This document shows positions 1-11,439 of a stretch of 64,000 bases of DNA, one piece after another. A program made the position numbers and the translations under genes. Origin of the DNA: Locusta migratoria (lineage: Eukaryota > Arthropoda > Insecta > Orthoptera > Acrididae); the NCBI GenBank assembly GCA_026315105.1, contig CM048751.1, forward strand, positions 339,000,649 through 339,064,648, in the 5' to 3' direction. How positions within the stretch are numbered: the stretch's first letter is position 1; the number at the start of each line of letters is the position of its first letter. Under the pieces are notes generated by a model. It was not told where the DNA came from. It saw nothing but the letters and a program-made list of their open reading frames with translations, and made no database searches.

Positions 1-1440
1 ACCCTCTTGATGTGCGAAGTTCCAAAAATACCTAAATACTTTCTATTTCTTTTTCAATTGGCCAACAGTCCAAATATTAATTTCCGTAGCTCTAGCCTGA
101 AATCGTCACAATAGTAACGTATTTTCAAAAAGAATTTTTGATCCTCTGTTTGACCCTATTAGGTGTTGAATTTTTACAAACACTGAAACACGCATTTATT
201 TTAATCCTGACCAAAAATCCACATCGGAATTTCCAACTAAATATGCAAATATAATTTTTTTTTTTAATTGTGGATTCAAAGATGGCTTAGTAGCAACGTA
301 TTTTCAGAAAACCTTTCATCCCCTATTTCACCCCCTAATTGATTAATTTTCTGAAAATACAGAAACACTTGTATTTTTGATCTGACCAAGAAAACATATA
401 CCAATTTTTGTGGTTGTAGCTACAAAATTGCCTTATTAGCAAAAGATTTTCAAAAAACTTCCCCTCTCCAATTAACACCCTTGATGGTTGAATCTCCAAT
501 AATACTGAAACACGTATTTTTTAAATCATAACGAACAATACAAATATCAATTTTTGTAGCTATAGCTTCAAAATTGTCTTGACAACAATGTGTTTTCGAA
601 AACATATTTTGATCCCTCTTTTACCCCCTTAGTTGTTGAATTTCCAAAAATACCGAAACACGTGTCTTTTTAATCATGATCAAGAGTCCATATCCAAAGT
701 TTCGTAGTCATAGCTTGAAATTTCAGTTAACAGCAACATATTTTTGAAAATCAATTTTTTGCGTTCTCTATTTCACCCCCTTATTGGTTGAATTTCAAAA
801 AATGCCGAAACACGTGTCTTTTAAATTCGAACCCCGAATCCAAATCCAAAAATTTGTACATCTAACTTCAAAATTGCCTAAATAGCAACATATTTTCGAA
901 AAACACCTCCTCTCAAATTTGTCCCGTTGTTGGTTGAATTTCCAAAAATGCCGAAACACGTATTTTTTAACGTCTAACCAACTATACAAATATAAATTTT
1001 TGCAGCTCTAGCTTCAAAATTGCATCAATACCAACGTGGTTTCAAAAAGAATTTTTGATCCTCTATTATCCCACTTTTTGAATTTCCGAAAATACTAAAA
1101 ATCATGGATTTTTAATACTGACCAAAATTCCATATCCGAAGCTTCGTAGTTGTAGCTTAAAATTTGAGTTAATAGCAAAATTTTTTTTAAAATCAATTTT
1201 TTGCGTCACCTATTTTACCCCCTTATTTGTCGAATTCAAAAAATGCCGAAACACGTGTCTTTTTAATTCGAACCCTGAATTAAAATCCGAAATTTTGTAG
1301 CTCTAGCTTCAAAATTGCCTAAATAGCTACGTATTATCAAAAAACGTTTCATCCCCTATTTCAACCCCTTACGGATGGAATATCGAAAAATCGCTTCTTA
1401 AATGACGCCTACAGAGTAAGATTAACACCCTCCACAAATT
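1..1440. repeat. Degenerate ~148-bp tandem array
   Basis: A block containing a gaaacacg-like core, a fixed 'gaatttccaaaaat' lead-in and a pyrimidine-rich 'cctctatttcaccccc' segment recurs with the core near 185, 362, 507, 655, 807, 953, 1095 and 1248. Spacing is 142-153 bp except the first, which is 177. Copies differ by many substitutions, so the array is old. It begins before the window. It fades into an 'aagtttctatcttcagtggtttgggctggg'-type tail near 1440, the kind of sequence that often precedes (AGTC)n in arthropod dispersed repeats. No coding potential is seen. Confidence 0.75.
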
Positions 1441-1476
1441 TCAAGTTTCTATCTTCAGTGGTTTGGGCTGGGCGAT

Positions 1477-1506
1477 GATGAGTCAGTCAGTCAGTCAGTC
1501 AGTCAA
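1477..1506. repeat. (AGTC)n microsatellite
   Basis: About six tandem 'agtc' units follow a 'gggctgggcgatgatg' segment and precede a tttatatata end. It appears to be the terminal part of the dispersed repeat that holds the upstream array. Confidence 0.8.
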
Positions 1507-1689
1507 TCGGGACATTTCCTTTTATATATAAAGAACGGGTAAAGGGACTCCTTGCACTGTTCAAGGGCATTGGTTGGCTTTACTAGATGTACAGAGAGCA
1601 ATACCGCACAATAAATTTAGTTTCGGTGCGGGCAGTGGCGGGTTGGACCAAGACTGTTTTGGCTTCCCTGGAAAAATCAATCAATCAAT

Positions 1690-1914
1690 CAATCAATGTA
1701 TCAACATTCTACTAGTCTGCTGCTCTCGAAGTTAAGTAATGTATTATTTCTAAGAAATATATCTCTTATACTAATCTAGCTTAGTGTTTCTAGTTACTGC
1801 TGTCCGACTGGCTGGTCACCTCCTTACTTCACACGCGTGCATCCTATTTTCCTGTGTCGGTCTCTCTCTACTGGGCCACCGACACCCAGGACAACCGGCG
1901 GAAACGAGAAACAA
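1690..1914 (-). mobile_element. Truncated LTR-like fragment, same family as the two solo LTRs
   Basis: Read on the minus strand, this segment shares the 'gtgtcggtggcc' block, the 'agaccgacacagga' block, the 'aactagaaacacta' block and the 'gaacgagatatat'-like block with the LTRs at 16886-17357 and 45127-45610, in the same order. Its right end (aaacgagaaacaaaa) aligns with the TTTTGTGTC end of those LTRs. The other half, with the GC-rich segment, is missing or too diverged to see. No target duplication was found. A short (AATC)n run lies inside its left edge at 1674-1697. Confidence 0.5.
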
Positions 1915-2079
1915 AAGGAAGGAAGGAGTTTCAAAATTACGAGCGCCCACGGCTCAATTTTAATATGATATTCTACAAGTAAAACTAAAGTAAAAAATAT
2001 CATATAATAAACATAGGTCTGCAGATGTTTAGTTACGGAGATGGTTAATAAAAGATTTTGCCTGAAATTTAGCAACCTC

Positions 2080-3590
2080 GCTAATATGAAGCCATCGAAA
2101 ACTGTACGAGGTTAAAGTGAAGCACTATTTCCAATTATTTTGTTGTTATTGATGTGGCGAATCTAATAAAACATCTCCCAGGCGTGTACCTGTAAAAGTA
2201 GTTTTCCAGACATTGCAGACCTTATAATTATTCAATGCCTCTCCTTATGTTTATAAAAGTAAATTACAGAGATTATACTGGTAAATGTGTTTACTTTCCA
2301 TTAATGATGTTGGCAACCGTTAGTGAGTGGTTTCAGTTTTTTCCTTGAAACGAGTTACTTTTCTCTGTTGTTCAGTGAAAGAACAAATTATTTATTTGCT
2401 TCTCTGGGATTTCTTGAAGCCTGCTGCAGATATGCGTCTGGGATATGTTTCATTAGATTCACCATATCGATAACAACAAAATAAATTGAAATGAATAATA
2501 ACAAAATATTTGCATATCTTCGTAAATCACCCTATATATTAAGAAGCTTTTAATTACTTGAGGAAATCGTTAGAACATTTATCGATTTCTCAAGCTATGC
2601 AACAAGCATTCAGTAATGTAAAGAAATGCGGTTTACTACGGCAGCCAATCACTCACTGTCCGAAGAAACACGCTTAACAGGTTTTACAGAAGAGTGTTGC
2701 TATTGAAGACAGCAAGTTTTTTTAGGGACTTCAGTTTTGTATTCAATCGCGACCAAAAGGAAAGAAATTCTTGGCCATGCTTTTTTTTCTTTAAAAAAAA
2801 AAATAAGTGGACAATAACGCGTATTAGGAACTAATTTAAGCGTCATAACATTTCACATTCATTGTACTAATTCAACAAAGAGTTAAATATGGTAGGCAAC
2901 GATTACGTAACATAAGTTAGGAAGAGTATTCGAAGAAAATCCTTAGAAAACCGTAATCAATTTCACTATCCACAGCATAGCACTAAGAGTACTACACAAA
3001 TATTTTTCAACTTTTTTTACGAGGGAAAGAATACACTTTCATTCTTGAAATATAATCTACAGTGCATAAACAACATTTTTAATCGGGACAAATTTCTTCA
3101 CGTAAAGCCGGGACCCAGGTTTGTATTATTACATCAACAGAAAAATCTGCATCTACTTAACTGCAGGAATGACATTTACTTCTCCGTTTGTGACCAAAAA
3201 TTATGGTTTTCGTGGTTTTCTCAGAAACCGCCCGTGACCAAATGGTAGTTTTATAGATTGTTTAATGCCCAACATAGACCACAAGTAATGTATAAAAACA
3301 AACTGATTTTCTCAGTTTGGATGGGCTGTAGGAAGTGTGTAACGTGTGTGTATGTAGTAGAATAACCGCAGTATGCAATTCTTCTGTTATGTATACAAAT
3401 GATAAGTAGCCCAAGGTCTATCCAGAACATTTCACCACTTATCTCTGCGCTCAATCGAACCATAGACATAGCATCCTGTAGAATCGCATAGTCACATGTG
3501 GTGTTTCCCAACACATTAATACCGTGCAAGCTGTGATAAATGTCTACGAGTATCTATTGAATTTAAGAACTTCTTCCTCTTCAAGCTTTC
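2080..3590. other. AT-rich sequence with no recognised feature
   Basis: Only short random-looking ORFs (largest 92 codons) and poly-A/T runs such as 2780-2802 are present. No motif, repeat or exon could be supported. Confidence 0.6.
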
Positions 3591-3611
3591 CTGGCGATCT
3601 AATGACATCTT

Positions 3612-3900
3612 GGTTGTCGGGTGTTCTGCCGGATAACAGTGTACAATCTTGCACAATATTTCGGCTCACCTTCTTCAGGTGAGACCTGAGACTGTCCTTC
3701 GAGTGGATCTGGTCCAGTATTTATGTCTGTGACCTTCCCCCTGCTCCCTTTGCGGTCGGCGCCCATTTTCTGTGATCCGCTGCCTCCCTAGATGTTCCGT
3801 TTGTGGTCCACGCCCATCAGACCTGCTCCCAGGTTCTCCAACTTCGGACTGACGCCTATGCGATCCACGCCCGATCGCCGAGATTTGCTGGAGCGACTCA
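3612..3900 (-). repeat. Left inverted arm of the Penelope-like element
   Basis: It is the reverse complement, with divergence, of about 4890-5158. Shared blocks include the cacccgacaaccaag end, the ctgaagaaggtgag hairpin, the dinucleotide-rich 'aatactggac' segment and the aacctgggagcaggtctgat segment. Confidence 0.7.
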
Positions 3901-3918
3901 GACTCAGACATCATGGTG

Positions 3919-4600
3919 TTTTGATGTGGTATCACTGTTCGCCAGGTTTCCACTGCAAGACTCACTAGACCTGATTGCAGAAAAATTTGATGGTGTTCTG
4001 TTGGACCTGTTCAGGCATACACTGACTTCCACAGTATTACGAGCAAAATGAAGGTGTGCTATGGGCCGCCCATTGTCTCCTATGGTTTCCAACTTATTTG
4101 TGAAGAGATTTGAGGAGAGGGCTTTGGAGCCAGATATAAGCCCACAAGTTTCCACAGGTATGTAGATGATACATTCGTGATCTGGCCTCATGGGAAAAAC
4201 AGGCTCAATAAGTTCCTTGAAAATCTCAACTCTTGCCACACGAATATCAAGTTAACCAAAGAACTGGAAAGCAATGGCCAGTTGCCATTTCTGAACATAT
4301 TAGTGAAAAGGAAAGCAGATGGATCAATTGGCCACAGTGTGTATTGAAACCCCACACACACTGATTGATACCTATAGGCCAGCAGCTGTCACCATCCTGT
4401 GCAGAAGAATAGTGTGCTCAAGACATTGGTCCATAGAGCACGTACCCTGTCAGACCACGAGAGGCTACCCGCAGAAATAGAGCATCTCAAAAAAGTGTTC
4501 TACAAGAATAAATACACTTAGAAACAAATTGAGATGGCACTCCAACTAAGTGGAGCCTGGGATCCTGCTTCGGAATTGCTAAAGAAGCAACGTAGACAGC
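3919..4600 (+). pseudogene. Penelope-like reverse transcriptase (broken)
   Basis: Reading several frames in order gives FDVVSLFARFPLQDSLDLI, then AMGRPLSPMVSNLF, then a VDDTFVIWPHG catalytic motif with the YxDD aspartates kept, then LPFLNILVKRK, GHSVY-stop-KPTHTD and a C-terminal HLKKVFYKNKYT segment. This order matches the palm and thumb of Penelope-type RTs. The N-terminal third is absent: the frame starts at the FDVVS motif, immediately after the inverted arm. Frameshifts and stops (at about 4050, 4178, 4345 and 4366) make it non-functional. The GIY-YIG endonuclease typical of many Penelope elements was not found. Confidence 0.8.
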
Positions 4601-4889
4601 TGCAGCATGCCCCAAATACAAGAACCAAAGGCGGAAATATGGGAATCAATATCCAGGAAGAGTTACACACACACCAGACGGGAGATGTAACGTCCAGGGG
4701 TGGGTTAGATAGGCCACAAATGGAACATTCAGGACCTCACTGGGCGCCAAATGAAACTTCAATGTTCCAACAGATCGTGGCAGACGGGCGCGGACCGTAT
4801 AGGAGTCAATCTGACGTTGGAGAGCCCAGGAATGGGTCGGAAGGGCGCGGAGCACATAGGAAGTTGTCAGAACCGCCACAGACGCCAAA

Positions 4890-5158
4890 TGAATCGACAA
4901 CGCTCCTGACAATTGCGGCGAGAAGTCGCGGACCGCATAGGGGTCAATCTGAAGTTGAAGAACCTGGGAGCAGGTCTGATGGGACATCTAGGGCAGCAGC
5001 GGATAACAGCAAATCGACGCCGACCGCAAAGGGAGCAGGGGGAAGGTCACAGACATAAATACTGGACTAGATCCAGTCAAAGAACAGTCTCAGGTCTCAC
5101 CTGAAGAAGGTGAGCCGAAATATTGTGCAAGATTCTTCCGGCAAAACACCCGACAACC
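4890..5158 (+). repeat. Right arm of the Penelope-like element
   Basis: Partner of the inverted copy at 3612-3900. It carries CTGAAGA at 5101-5107 followed by a short stem and GAAAT, resembling the CUGANGA...GAAA core of hammerhead ribozymes reported in Penelope ends. The helix II pairing is imperfect here. Confidence 0.65.
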
Positions 5159-5194
5159 AAGTTGACAACTTCTTCCTATTCATAGAGAAGGAGT

Positions 5195-5345
5195 GAGGTG
5201 GTACAGTAATTTAAAACATGAAACTATCACTAGGACGAGGACGTTCAAATCCGCCTACAGCTTTCCAGATTTAGGTTTTCATGATTTTCCTAAATCGCTC
5301 CACGCCAATGCTCGACATGGCCGATTTCCTTTCCCATGCTTAACA
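5195..5345 (+). repeat. Degenerate SINE-like repeat
   Basis: The stretch 'agctttccagatttaggttttcatgattttcctaaatcgctccacgcc...' resembles a very common orthopteran dispersed repeat that I recall with a 'ggttttccgtgatttcccta' core. No tRNA head or target duplication is visible here. Recognition is from memory only. Confidence 0.45.
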
Positions 5346-5984
5346 AAAATTCTCTTCACAATGCTTCAAATTCTTTGTATGGGTCTTATTTTTCTTTTAT
5401 GTATTTCTAACCACTTAACACTACGATCTGCGCAGTCTCCATTTTTCTGACTTTACTCGAGCTCATATTTGTAGCATAAAAAGAAAAACTTGAATACTGT
5501 AGTAAAGTTGTTGTTTCGTTTTATACAAACAGCTTAATACACATATATTCAACGTACGTATCAATGAAATGAGGTTAGATATAAACAAAACGTATTTCTT
5601 ACCTTTGCAGGGGACACCATGGCTTTGCGCAGGACCACAGGGCACGGCCGTCGGCAGTGGCGCATTAGAAATCTGTAAAGAAAACCGGCCATGTGAAGAG
5701 AACACGAAAAATGGCAGAGAGGCACTACCTATAAGTCAGAGGAAGGTAAAGCAGCTCCTTGTGTCCTGTCGTTCGCTGGCAACACAAATGTGATCCCAGG
5801 TCATCAGAAGCACAATGAAAAAATGCAGTACTTCCTATAATGGTGATGCCTACTGGAAAACGATACTCTTCCTACCGAGAGGGTGGACAGGGAGTCCTAG
5901 ACTCTTCTCAAAGAATATGGGATGTCAGACGAGGGCGTTAAGTATCTAAGACACAGACTTTGTGTACTCACTAAGTTTTCCAAA

Positions 5985-6490
5985 CAATGGGATCCTTGAC
6001 GCTTCAGTGTCCAACTAAACATCTAAAGGATCTGCTTAGTCCTTACATCTGGAAGTGTTCACATCACATTCACAACACTGTGGATTTCGTGGAATGCCTC
6101 AAAACCTTCAGGCTTAAAGATACCAACATCATGCGAGTTTCTGCGTTGTCTTTCTTTTTACAGCAGTGCATTTACAAGTATCCTTAGTAATCAGTGGCCA
6201 GAAATTTGAGATAGAGACGACCATACTTTTCGGACACATCTTAAAGTCAATGTACTTCCTTTCCGACGGCGGCTACTAGGAGCAAACGGAATAAGTAGCC
6301 ATGGAGAGTTCGTTCTCATTAGAAGTTGTCAATATGTATATGGAATATTTGTAGCAGGAAGTTCAGTAGCAACCTACTTGTTTCTTGTGGTATATAGATG
6401 ACACATTCGTCATAAAGGCTCATGAAAGCGAAAAGCTAAATAACTTCCTTTATCACCTAAGTTTCAAACGCCAGAAATCAGTTTTAGTAT
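5985..6490 (+). pseudogene. Second Penelope-like RT remnant
   Basis: The frame at 5987-6187 reads TKHLKDLLSPYIWKCSHHI, NTVDFVECLKTFRL and ...RVSALSFF, matching the fingers/palm region before the FDVVSLF motif of Penelope RTs. After a stop, 6380-6470 gives a WYIDDTFVIKAHESEKLNNF segment, the YxDD catalytic block. The middle is corrupted by frameshifts and deletion. The plus orientation matches the neighbouring Penelope-like element, but the sequence is a different, older lineage. A diverged N-terminal part may lie at 5820-5985. Confidence 0.65.
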
Positions 6491-6639
6491 GGAAGTCGAC
6501 GTGTAAGAGTACACCTGCCGCTGTATCTTACAGTTTGATTTAACGTAATATATATGTATGGTCTTAAATTTGTTCTTTTCACGTATTTTCATTTCTTGTA
6601 TGCTAGATATATTTCTTATGTAACGTCATTTTCTATATT

Positions 6640-7174
6640 GAATCATTTAGTGTAAACATGTACTATATGTGTAAACCCGCATGAATGCACGGACATTCCT
6701 ATGCTGTAAGTTGGTAATGCGCCAGAGAGAATGTTGAACCTGTTGTATAGACTGTCTTTGGTACAGACGTAGTAGCTGTGAGTGTCGCGCTGTCGAAGCA
6801 GTCGCGGAACGGACTCGCCAAAGTAAACACATAAATGTTTTGTTGATGGTGCAGATGCACGGTAGTCGTAGTGTGGCGCGAGTTTTATGAAGTAGCAAAG
6901 TTGCAATAAGCCTGAGAGGCGTACTGTTTAATGTATTGAAGGAAGTGCGGGCACCGTGAGGGCACTCTTCCAACAGGCGATGCACACTCTGTTCACAAAC
7001 TGTATAGTTCAGCCAATCAGAGTAGACACTTTTGCTATTCTTCGTACTGTGCGCGATTTCTGACTGGAATCCAGATTGTGCACTGCCTACGTTTAGGTGA
7101 TCCTGCGGCCACGACTGTGTCGAATCGATAGCGTGGTCTTGATCTCTGGTGCCACACCTAACTGCGACACCACA
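6640..7174 (-). mobile_element. Possible solo LTR
   Basis: On the minus strand the segment opens TGTGTGGTGTCGCAG. That start resembles the TGTGGTGTCGCAC end of the two solo LTRs in this window. The block has no sensible protein homology although one 193-codon frame (7228-6647) is open across it. No second LTR or clean 5-bp duplication was found, so the LTR assignment and the far boundary are tentative. Confidence 0.3.
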
Positions 7175-7544
7175 CATACTGCCGACATCTTCTCTGACGC
7201 TGAAGATATCAAGCGACACGTTTAACATCTGAAAAAGATTTTCCGGAAGAAAAGCTAGAAGGAGTGGTAAATTCGGAGGGCCCTATGTATTACACACTCT
7301 GTATAACTGCATTTATTTATTTCTGTGGCATGTAAACCGTTCAGATAATTCTCCGGAAACAAAAAGTGAAACATGTTCTCTTGGTAAAGACGACGTTGGA
7401 CTACGGAAACCCGGAGTCTATCACGTAACCCTCCAACATGTGAGACTGACGTAGGTCAGGCGGCTTATACCGTCAAAGATCACAGCCGAGAACAGCAACG
7501 GTGCAACAGATGCAGCAGGCTAACAAGTCGGCAGTCGCTAAACA

Positions 7545-7960
7545 TTGCCTGAAAGAGTTACACGACAGTTTCATTATCCGCTTATCTTAAATGAAATCGT
7601 GAGAAATATGTATTTTTGTTCCAAAATTAGACTACTGTGCCATCTGACTGACAAATTGGGAATTCATCCTGCACGGAAGCATTTAGATGTCATTCGTCAG
7701 TTACCAGCACCGGACGATAATTCTGAATTATAATCTGTTCTGGGGAAATTGTCATATTACATAAAATTTACGCCCAACGCGGTTCTGCTTCATCGACTTT
7801 GCCGGAAGTATGTATCATTAGTTCACCCAGGAATGTCAATATACTTTTCAAAGACTCCTGCCTTTCGATCCTGGGAAGCCACTGATACTGACCACAGGCG
7901 CTTTTCCTGTATCAGCACTGTTTTGTCACACAAAGTAGGCACCTCTGAGTGACCCATTGT
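7545..7960 (+). pseudogene. Ty3/gypsy-type Pol fragment (RT end to start of RNase H)
   Basis: A broken frame reads EIVRNMYFCSKI, LTDKLGIHPARKHLDVIRQL, PAPDDNSEL, stop, LGKLSYYIKFTPNA, LLHRLCRK. In another frame around 7870-7930 it reads GKPLILTTGAFP...LFCH. These match, in order, the end of the gypsy RT palm/thumb (GxHP...AI...P.P.N..EL), the FLGxxxYYxKFIPN connection and the start of RNase H (DPxKPLxLxTDAS). Several stops and frameshifts are present. No gag, integrase or matching LTR pair is visible nearby. It is a short dead fragment. Confidence 0.75.
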
Positions 7961-8209
7961 TTTGTGTCCAGCAACTCAACGTAATTGCAGGCAAATTAAA
8001 AATACGCTTTGAACATAGTATTCTGCCACTGCAGACACATTGGAGGCTAATTAGCAAGTGACGCTGTGCGCAGCTAATTGTGTGTTTGTATATTTCTTCA
8101 TTCCCGTGGTTTATGGAGTGGTAAGGGAAAACACTCAGTTTAGGAGTTATGAACACTTCATTTTCGTTATTGTGAAACACATCTCTTCCACTGTGAGCTC
8201 TTTACTTTC

Positions 8210-9655
8210 CATTGTTTGAAAGGAGATGGTATGGATCAAAACAAGAAAAAATTCCAGTGAACACAGGTCCTAAAATACATATCTTAAGAGCAACAGCAAG
8301 TGTTCAATAACTACAGATGCGTTTCACTGTAGCAAATGTGAATTAGTGCCCACAGGTCTTGGGTACGAATTTTGCAGCCCATGCTTACTGACCTTTTTTC
8401 TTGTTTTCGTTCATATTCCCACCACTCAATACTTTTCAAACCTCTTTTTTATCAACAGAGACCCTGGCATTTATCGACCTCAAACTCTACACCACAAAAT
8501 ATAGATCTGTAGTTTGATGACCACAGTCGCACATACGATGTCAATCAGACTTTAAATGTGCCCGCTGGACAGAGTTGTTTGTGAGTTTGGTCCTTCACCT
8601 ACTAATATTAGTCATTTATTTAAAAGGCACAGTTTCAGGTCCTCTAAGTTCTCTTGCATCCATTGTACAAGGAGAGTCGAGATGCCGAATTCCTAGATAT
8701 AATCAAGGTTCCGCACGATATCTACTGTCATTATCACGATCTTTGTCTTGTCAGTGAACTGTCAAGATCAACCTACATAACAATCTAATACCGTCAATAC
8801 TGCGACCTCATTTGTAGACTTACAGCTACCATTCACTTCTCTAAAAATCGTAGAATGTTGGAATGGATTCAACTACACAAAAGTTGTAGAAATTACAACA
8901 GGGATTTAGGGATGCCGGTGGAGGATATCGGCAAAGAGGCTAAAACATTCATTATGCAAGAGAATAACTATCCTCCCTCTAAAATGTATCATATAATGTG
9001 TAGGTAAATTAGTAACAGCGTAGAAACAGGAAGCTAGGAACAACGCTTCTCAGCAGTGGGAAAGTGGAAATATTTGTCATACATTATGGAACTGCCAAGT
9101 ATTTAACAATGGCATAAAAATTTAATAAACGTATTAGGGTAAATGAACTGTCTCGCTTAAGTCACGAAATATCAGCCAACCTCACAAAGATCATAAATCA
9201 ATTTCATAGCTAATTATTTATATATAACAGTCTTATAAGAGTATTTATTCTCCAGACTGAGGACAGTATATCATATTATGGAAACTAATAACAGAAACAG
9301 TGCTCATTAGAATTACTAACTTCCTTATTACAAATGTTTCTGGAGGAATCGGGATTCATGAAAGAGTGGTAACAGTTCTTATGAAAAAGAATAATTCTTT
9401 GTCTTGTTGTTTGGTTCCAAGAAGGATCATTTTTTTAAAAGATGTTCAGAACAGAAGGAACGTTCACTGATGTATAAAAGAATATGATGGGGCAGAATAT
9501 GCAAATTCCAGTCTTAAAAGGTCAGGTTCATCAACTTCTCTTGCCACGCCACAGCCTACAAGATGGCACCTTACAGATGTATGAGCGACTACCATTCTCT
9601 GAGGATCAAATAATTATAAGTTCCTTGAGACACATCTAGTCTCCAATGAATACAG
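8210..9655. other. AT-rich sequence with no recognised feature
   Basis: Only short unsupported ORFs occur. No repeat family, RNA gene or exon could be identified. Confidence 0.6.
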
Positions 9656-9659
9656 GCTG

Positions 9660-9765
9660 AGGCATAGAATTAAAATTTGTACCAGGACCGTGATTCTAAC
9701 CACGGAGCGCCTGCTCACTAGGCTGATGCGCTTCCCCACTAAGCCACCCTGGCTCGTCGGAAAAC
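9660..9765 (-). mobile_element. tRNA-derived SINE (short family)
   Basis: On the minus strand it reads gccagggtggcttagtgggg (A-box-like), then a CCTAGTGAGCAGG anticodon-arm-like segment, then cgtggttagaatcacgg (B-box with one change), then tcctggtacaaatttt. The acceptor-like ends gccaggg/cctggt pair. It is therefore a tRNA-headed retroposon, not a functional tRNA gene, because the acceptor lacks a proper 3' end and the B box is mutated. Confidence 0.6.
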
Positions 9766-9769
9766 CCAA

Positions 9770-10435
9770 CTACGTCTCCCTCCCCAATACAAACTCTTAT
9801 TCCCTTTTTCACACTGAAGACCCAAAGCACTGATACGCCTTTCAAATAGTGCACGGTCCTCGCGAGCACAAAGAAGAGCCGCAATACCACGTGACATGTC
9901 TCGACTAAGTCTGAAATAGTGCTGGAAGGAATTGACACCATTCATCCTGCAGGGCTGTCCACGTACCCGTAAGAGCAAGGGGGTGGAGATCTCTTTTGAA
10001 CATCATTTTCCAAAGCACCCCAGGTATGCTCAATAATGTTCATGTCTGGGGAGTTTGGTGGCAAGAGGAGGTGTTTAACTCAAAAAGAGTGTTCCTTGAA
10101 CCTGTCTATAACAATTCTGGAGGTGTGGGATGTCGCATTGTCCAGCTGGACTTGCTCAAGTCCATTCGAATGTGCAATTGACATGACTGGATGTACTGAT
10201 TAGGCAGAATGCGCACCTACGGGTCACTGTCGTATCTAGACGCGTCAGGGGCCCCATATCACCACCATGAGAGATCCTCCACCAGCTTGTACAGTCCTCT
10301 GATGACATGCGTACACGTCCGTCCGCTAATTGCAATCGGAGACGAGACTCATCAGACTAAGCAACTTGCTTGTAGTCGGTATTGACGAGGCCAGGCTCTG
10401 TGTTGTGCAGTCATCAGGGGTATTATTATTATTCG
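9770..10435 (-). pseudogene. Tc1-like transposase, C-terminal part
   Basis: On the minus strand a frame-shifted reading gives LPPNSPDMNIIEHTWGALEN, then a tail with MSRGIAALLCARE. This is the last catalytic-acid region (SPDxNxIExxW) and the 'SMPRRVAAL' end typical of Tc1 transposases. Reading further upstream on the minus strand (10080-10435) gives decayed DDE-core sequence. The N-terminal HTH half is not here. A fragment with the matching N-terminal part of a Tc1 element in the same orientation lies at 19310-19790, but the 9-kb gap makes a single element unlikely. Confidence 0.7.
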
Positions 10436-10562
10436 TTCGGCATTTACAAGGCGAAATATTAAAAATGGATTACAACATAAAATGAGGGATACTTAGCACT
10501 ATATAATACAAAAAAATTTATAAAACAAGACTTACGGCCGGTTTCCGAAACAATAGTTACCT

Positions 10563-10574
10563 GAACGTTAAGTA
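10563..10574. repeat. Target duplication, left (GAACGTTAAGTA)
   Basis: Identical to 10890-10901. The two copies bracket the SINE at 10575-10889. Confidence 0.8.
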
Positions 10575-10889
10575 AAGGTAAAGCAGTCAACAATCCGAAG
10601 ATTGGTTTGAACACCACAGTGCTTTACTAGGCATGGTCCTGTTTGGAGGTGGTATGCCGTTGCCTTCCTCCGACCTTCGAACTGACTTACCCAGCCAGTT
10701 ATAGGGGGACCTACAGTTTAACGTGGGTTCCGAACCACGGTGCTACTCGGTATTTTTCACATGCGCAATACTGCCAGAGGTGAAAGAAGTGGAAAGTGAC
10801 AGATAAAAATCCCGGGACCTGGCGAGGATCGAACCCGCGACCTTTGGATTTGTAGTCTGGCACTCTACCACTGTGCAACCGAGGCGCAC
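10575..10889 (-). mobile_element. tRNA-derived SINE (long family)
   Basis: On the minus strand it starts tgcgcctcggttgcacagtgg (A box), then tagagtgccagactacaaat (D/anticodon-arm-like), then gcgggttcgatcctcgcc (B box), followed by a ~200-bp body ending aaagcactgtggtgttcaaa. It is exactly bracketed by a 12-bp direct repeat (10563-10574 and 10890-10901), which marks retroposition into a sequence that reads continuously on both sides. Confidence 0.85.
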
Positions 10890-10901
10890 GAACGTTAAGT
10901 A
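10890..10901. repeat. Target duplication, right (GAACGTTAAGTA)
   Basis: Second copy of the 12-bp duplication flanking the long-family SINE. Confidence 0.8.
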
Positions 10902-11154
10902 CAAAATGGGTTTCCGAGACAACATTTATCGTCAAAGGCGTAGTTACCTGTTCGTTGAAGATAAATTTGCATTCCCCTGGGGTTACCTACACGTTAACGT
11001 TAGTTTTAACTATATCCGATATGTAGCGCTAGTGGGCATGCAAACTCAAGTCCAGAATTTATTTAACAGTTGTTATTTGCTTTTGTTTATATGACTGGTT
11101 CTCGTGTAATTTTCGCACAATTTAAGAAGTTTTGAATCTGAAGAAAGGAAATTC

Positions 11155-11206
11155 TTTCGTCGTCGTCGTCGTCATCGTCTTCTCCTTCTTCTTCTTCTTC
11201 TTCTGT
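11155..11206. repeat. (GTC)n/(TTC)n trinucleotide repeat
   Basis: A run of gtcgtcgtcgtcgtc passes into cttcttcttcttcttct. Frame-dependent products would be poly-Asp/Glu on the minus strand. No surrounding gene is visible. Confidence 0.8.
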
Positions 11207-11439
11207 TGCTACGGACCTTAGTAGAGGAATCCTTAGCTGTACTCGGCGCTGCTCGATGTGTTTTTCGTGTTGGAACACAACCATTTGATCTGTATAATAA
11301 GAGCGATTTTCATATGCGTTTCAGACTAATGAAAAAAAGCAAATAAACAATTGACGTCATTGCCGAGGTCAATCTAAACGGGATAAAACGCGGAAAACAA
11401 CATTCCAGGTTAAATTTTACATCGCGGTCGATACCGCGA

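Larger units (their letters stand above)
3599..5175 (+). mobile_element. Penelope-like retroelement with inverted flanking arms
   Basis: The core (3919-4600) is a decayed Penelope-type reverse transcriptase on the plus strand. It is flanked by a segment present twice in opposite orientation: about 3612-3900 and about 4890-5158. Both arms carry the hairpin-forming 'ctgaagaaggtgagccg' motif next to 'aatattgtgcaaga'. Penelope elements are known for LTR-like ends that may be inverted, and for short hammerhead-ribozyme motifs in them; the arms fit that picture. The right part also shows a ~130-bp direct subrepeat (4795-4860 against 4926-4985). Boundaries are approximate. Confidence 0.75.

Noticed and set aside
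1..1440. CRISPR-like regular repeats
   Set aside because: Units are ~148 bp, diverged throughout and without constant repeat/variable spacer structure. The DNA is eukaryotic in character.
3675..4239. Minus-strand ORFs antisense to the Penelope-like RT
   Set aside because: Shadows of the plus-strand RT and of its inverted arm.
5560..5800. Possible exon preceded by a ttacctttgcag acceptor, with an ORF to 5793
   Set aside because: An acceptor-like string alone is common. There is no donor or recognisable protein, and the surroundings are transposon debris.
6647..7228. 193-codon minus-strand ORF as a gene
   Set aside because: Cys/Ser/Arg-rich with no motif. The block opens with an LTR-like terminus and fits an LTR better.
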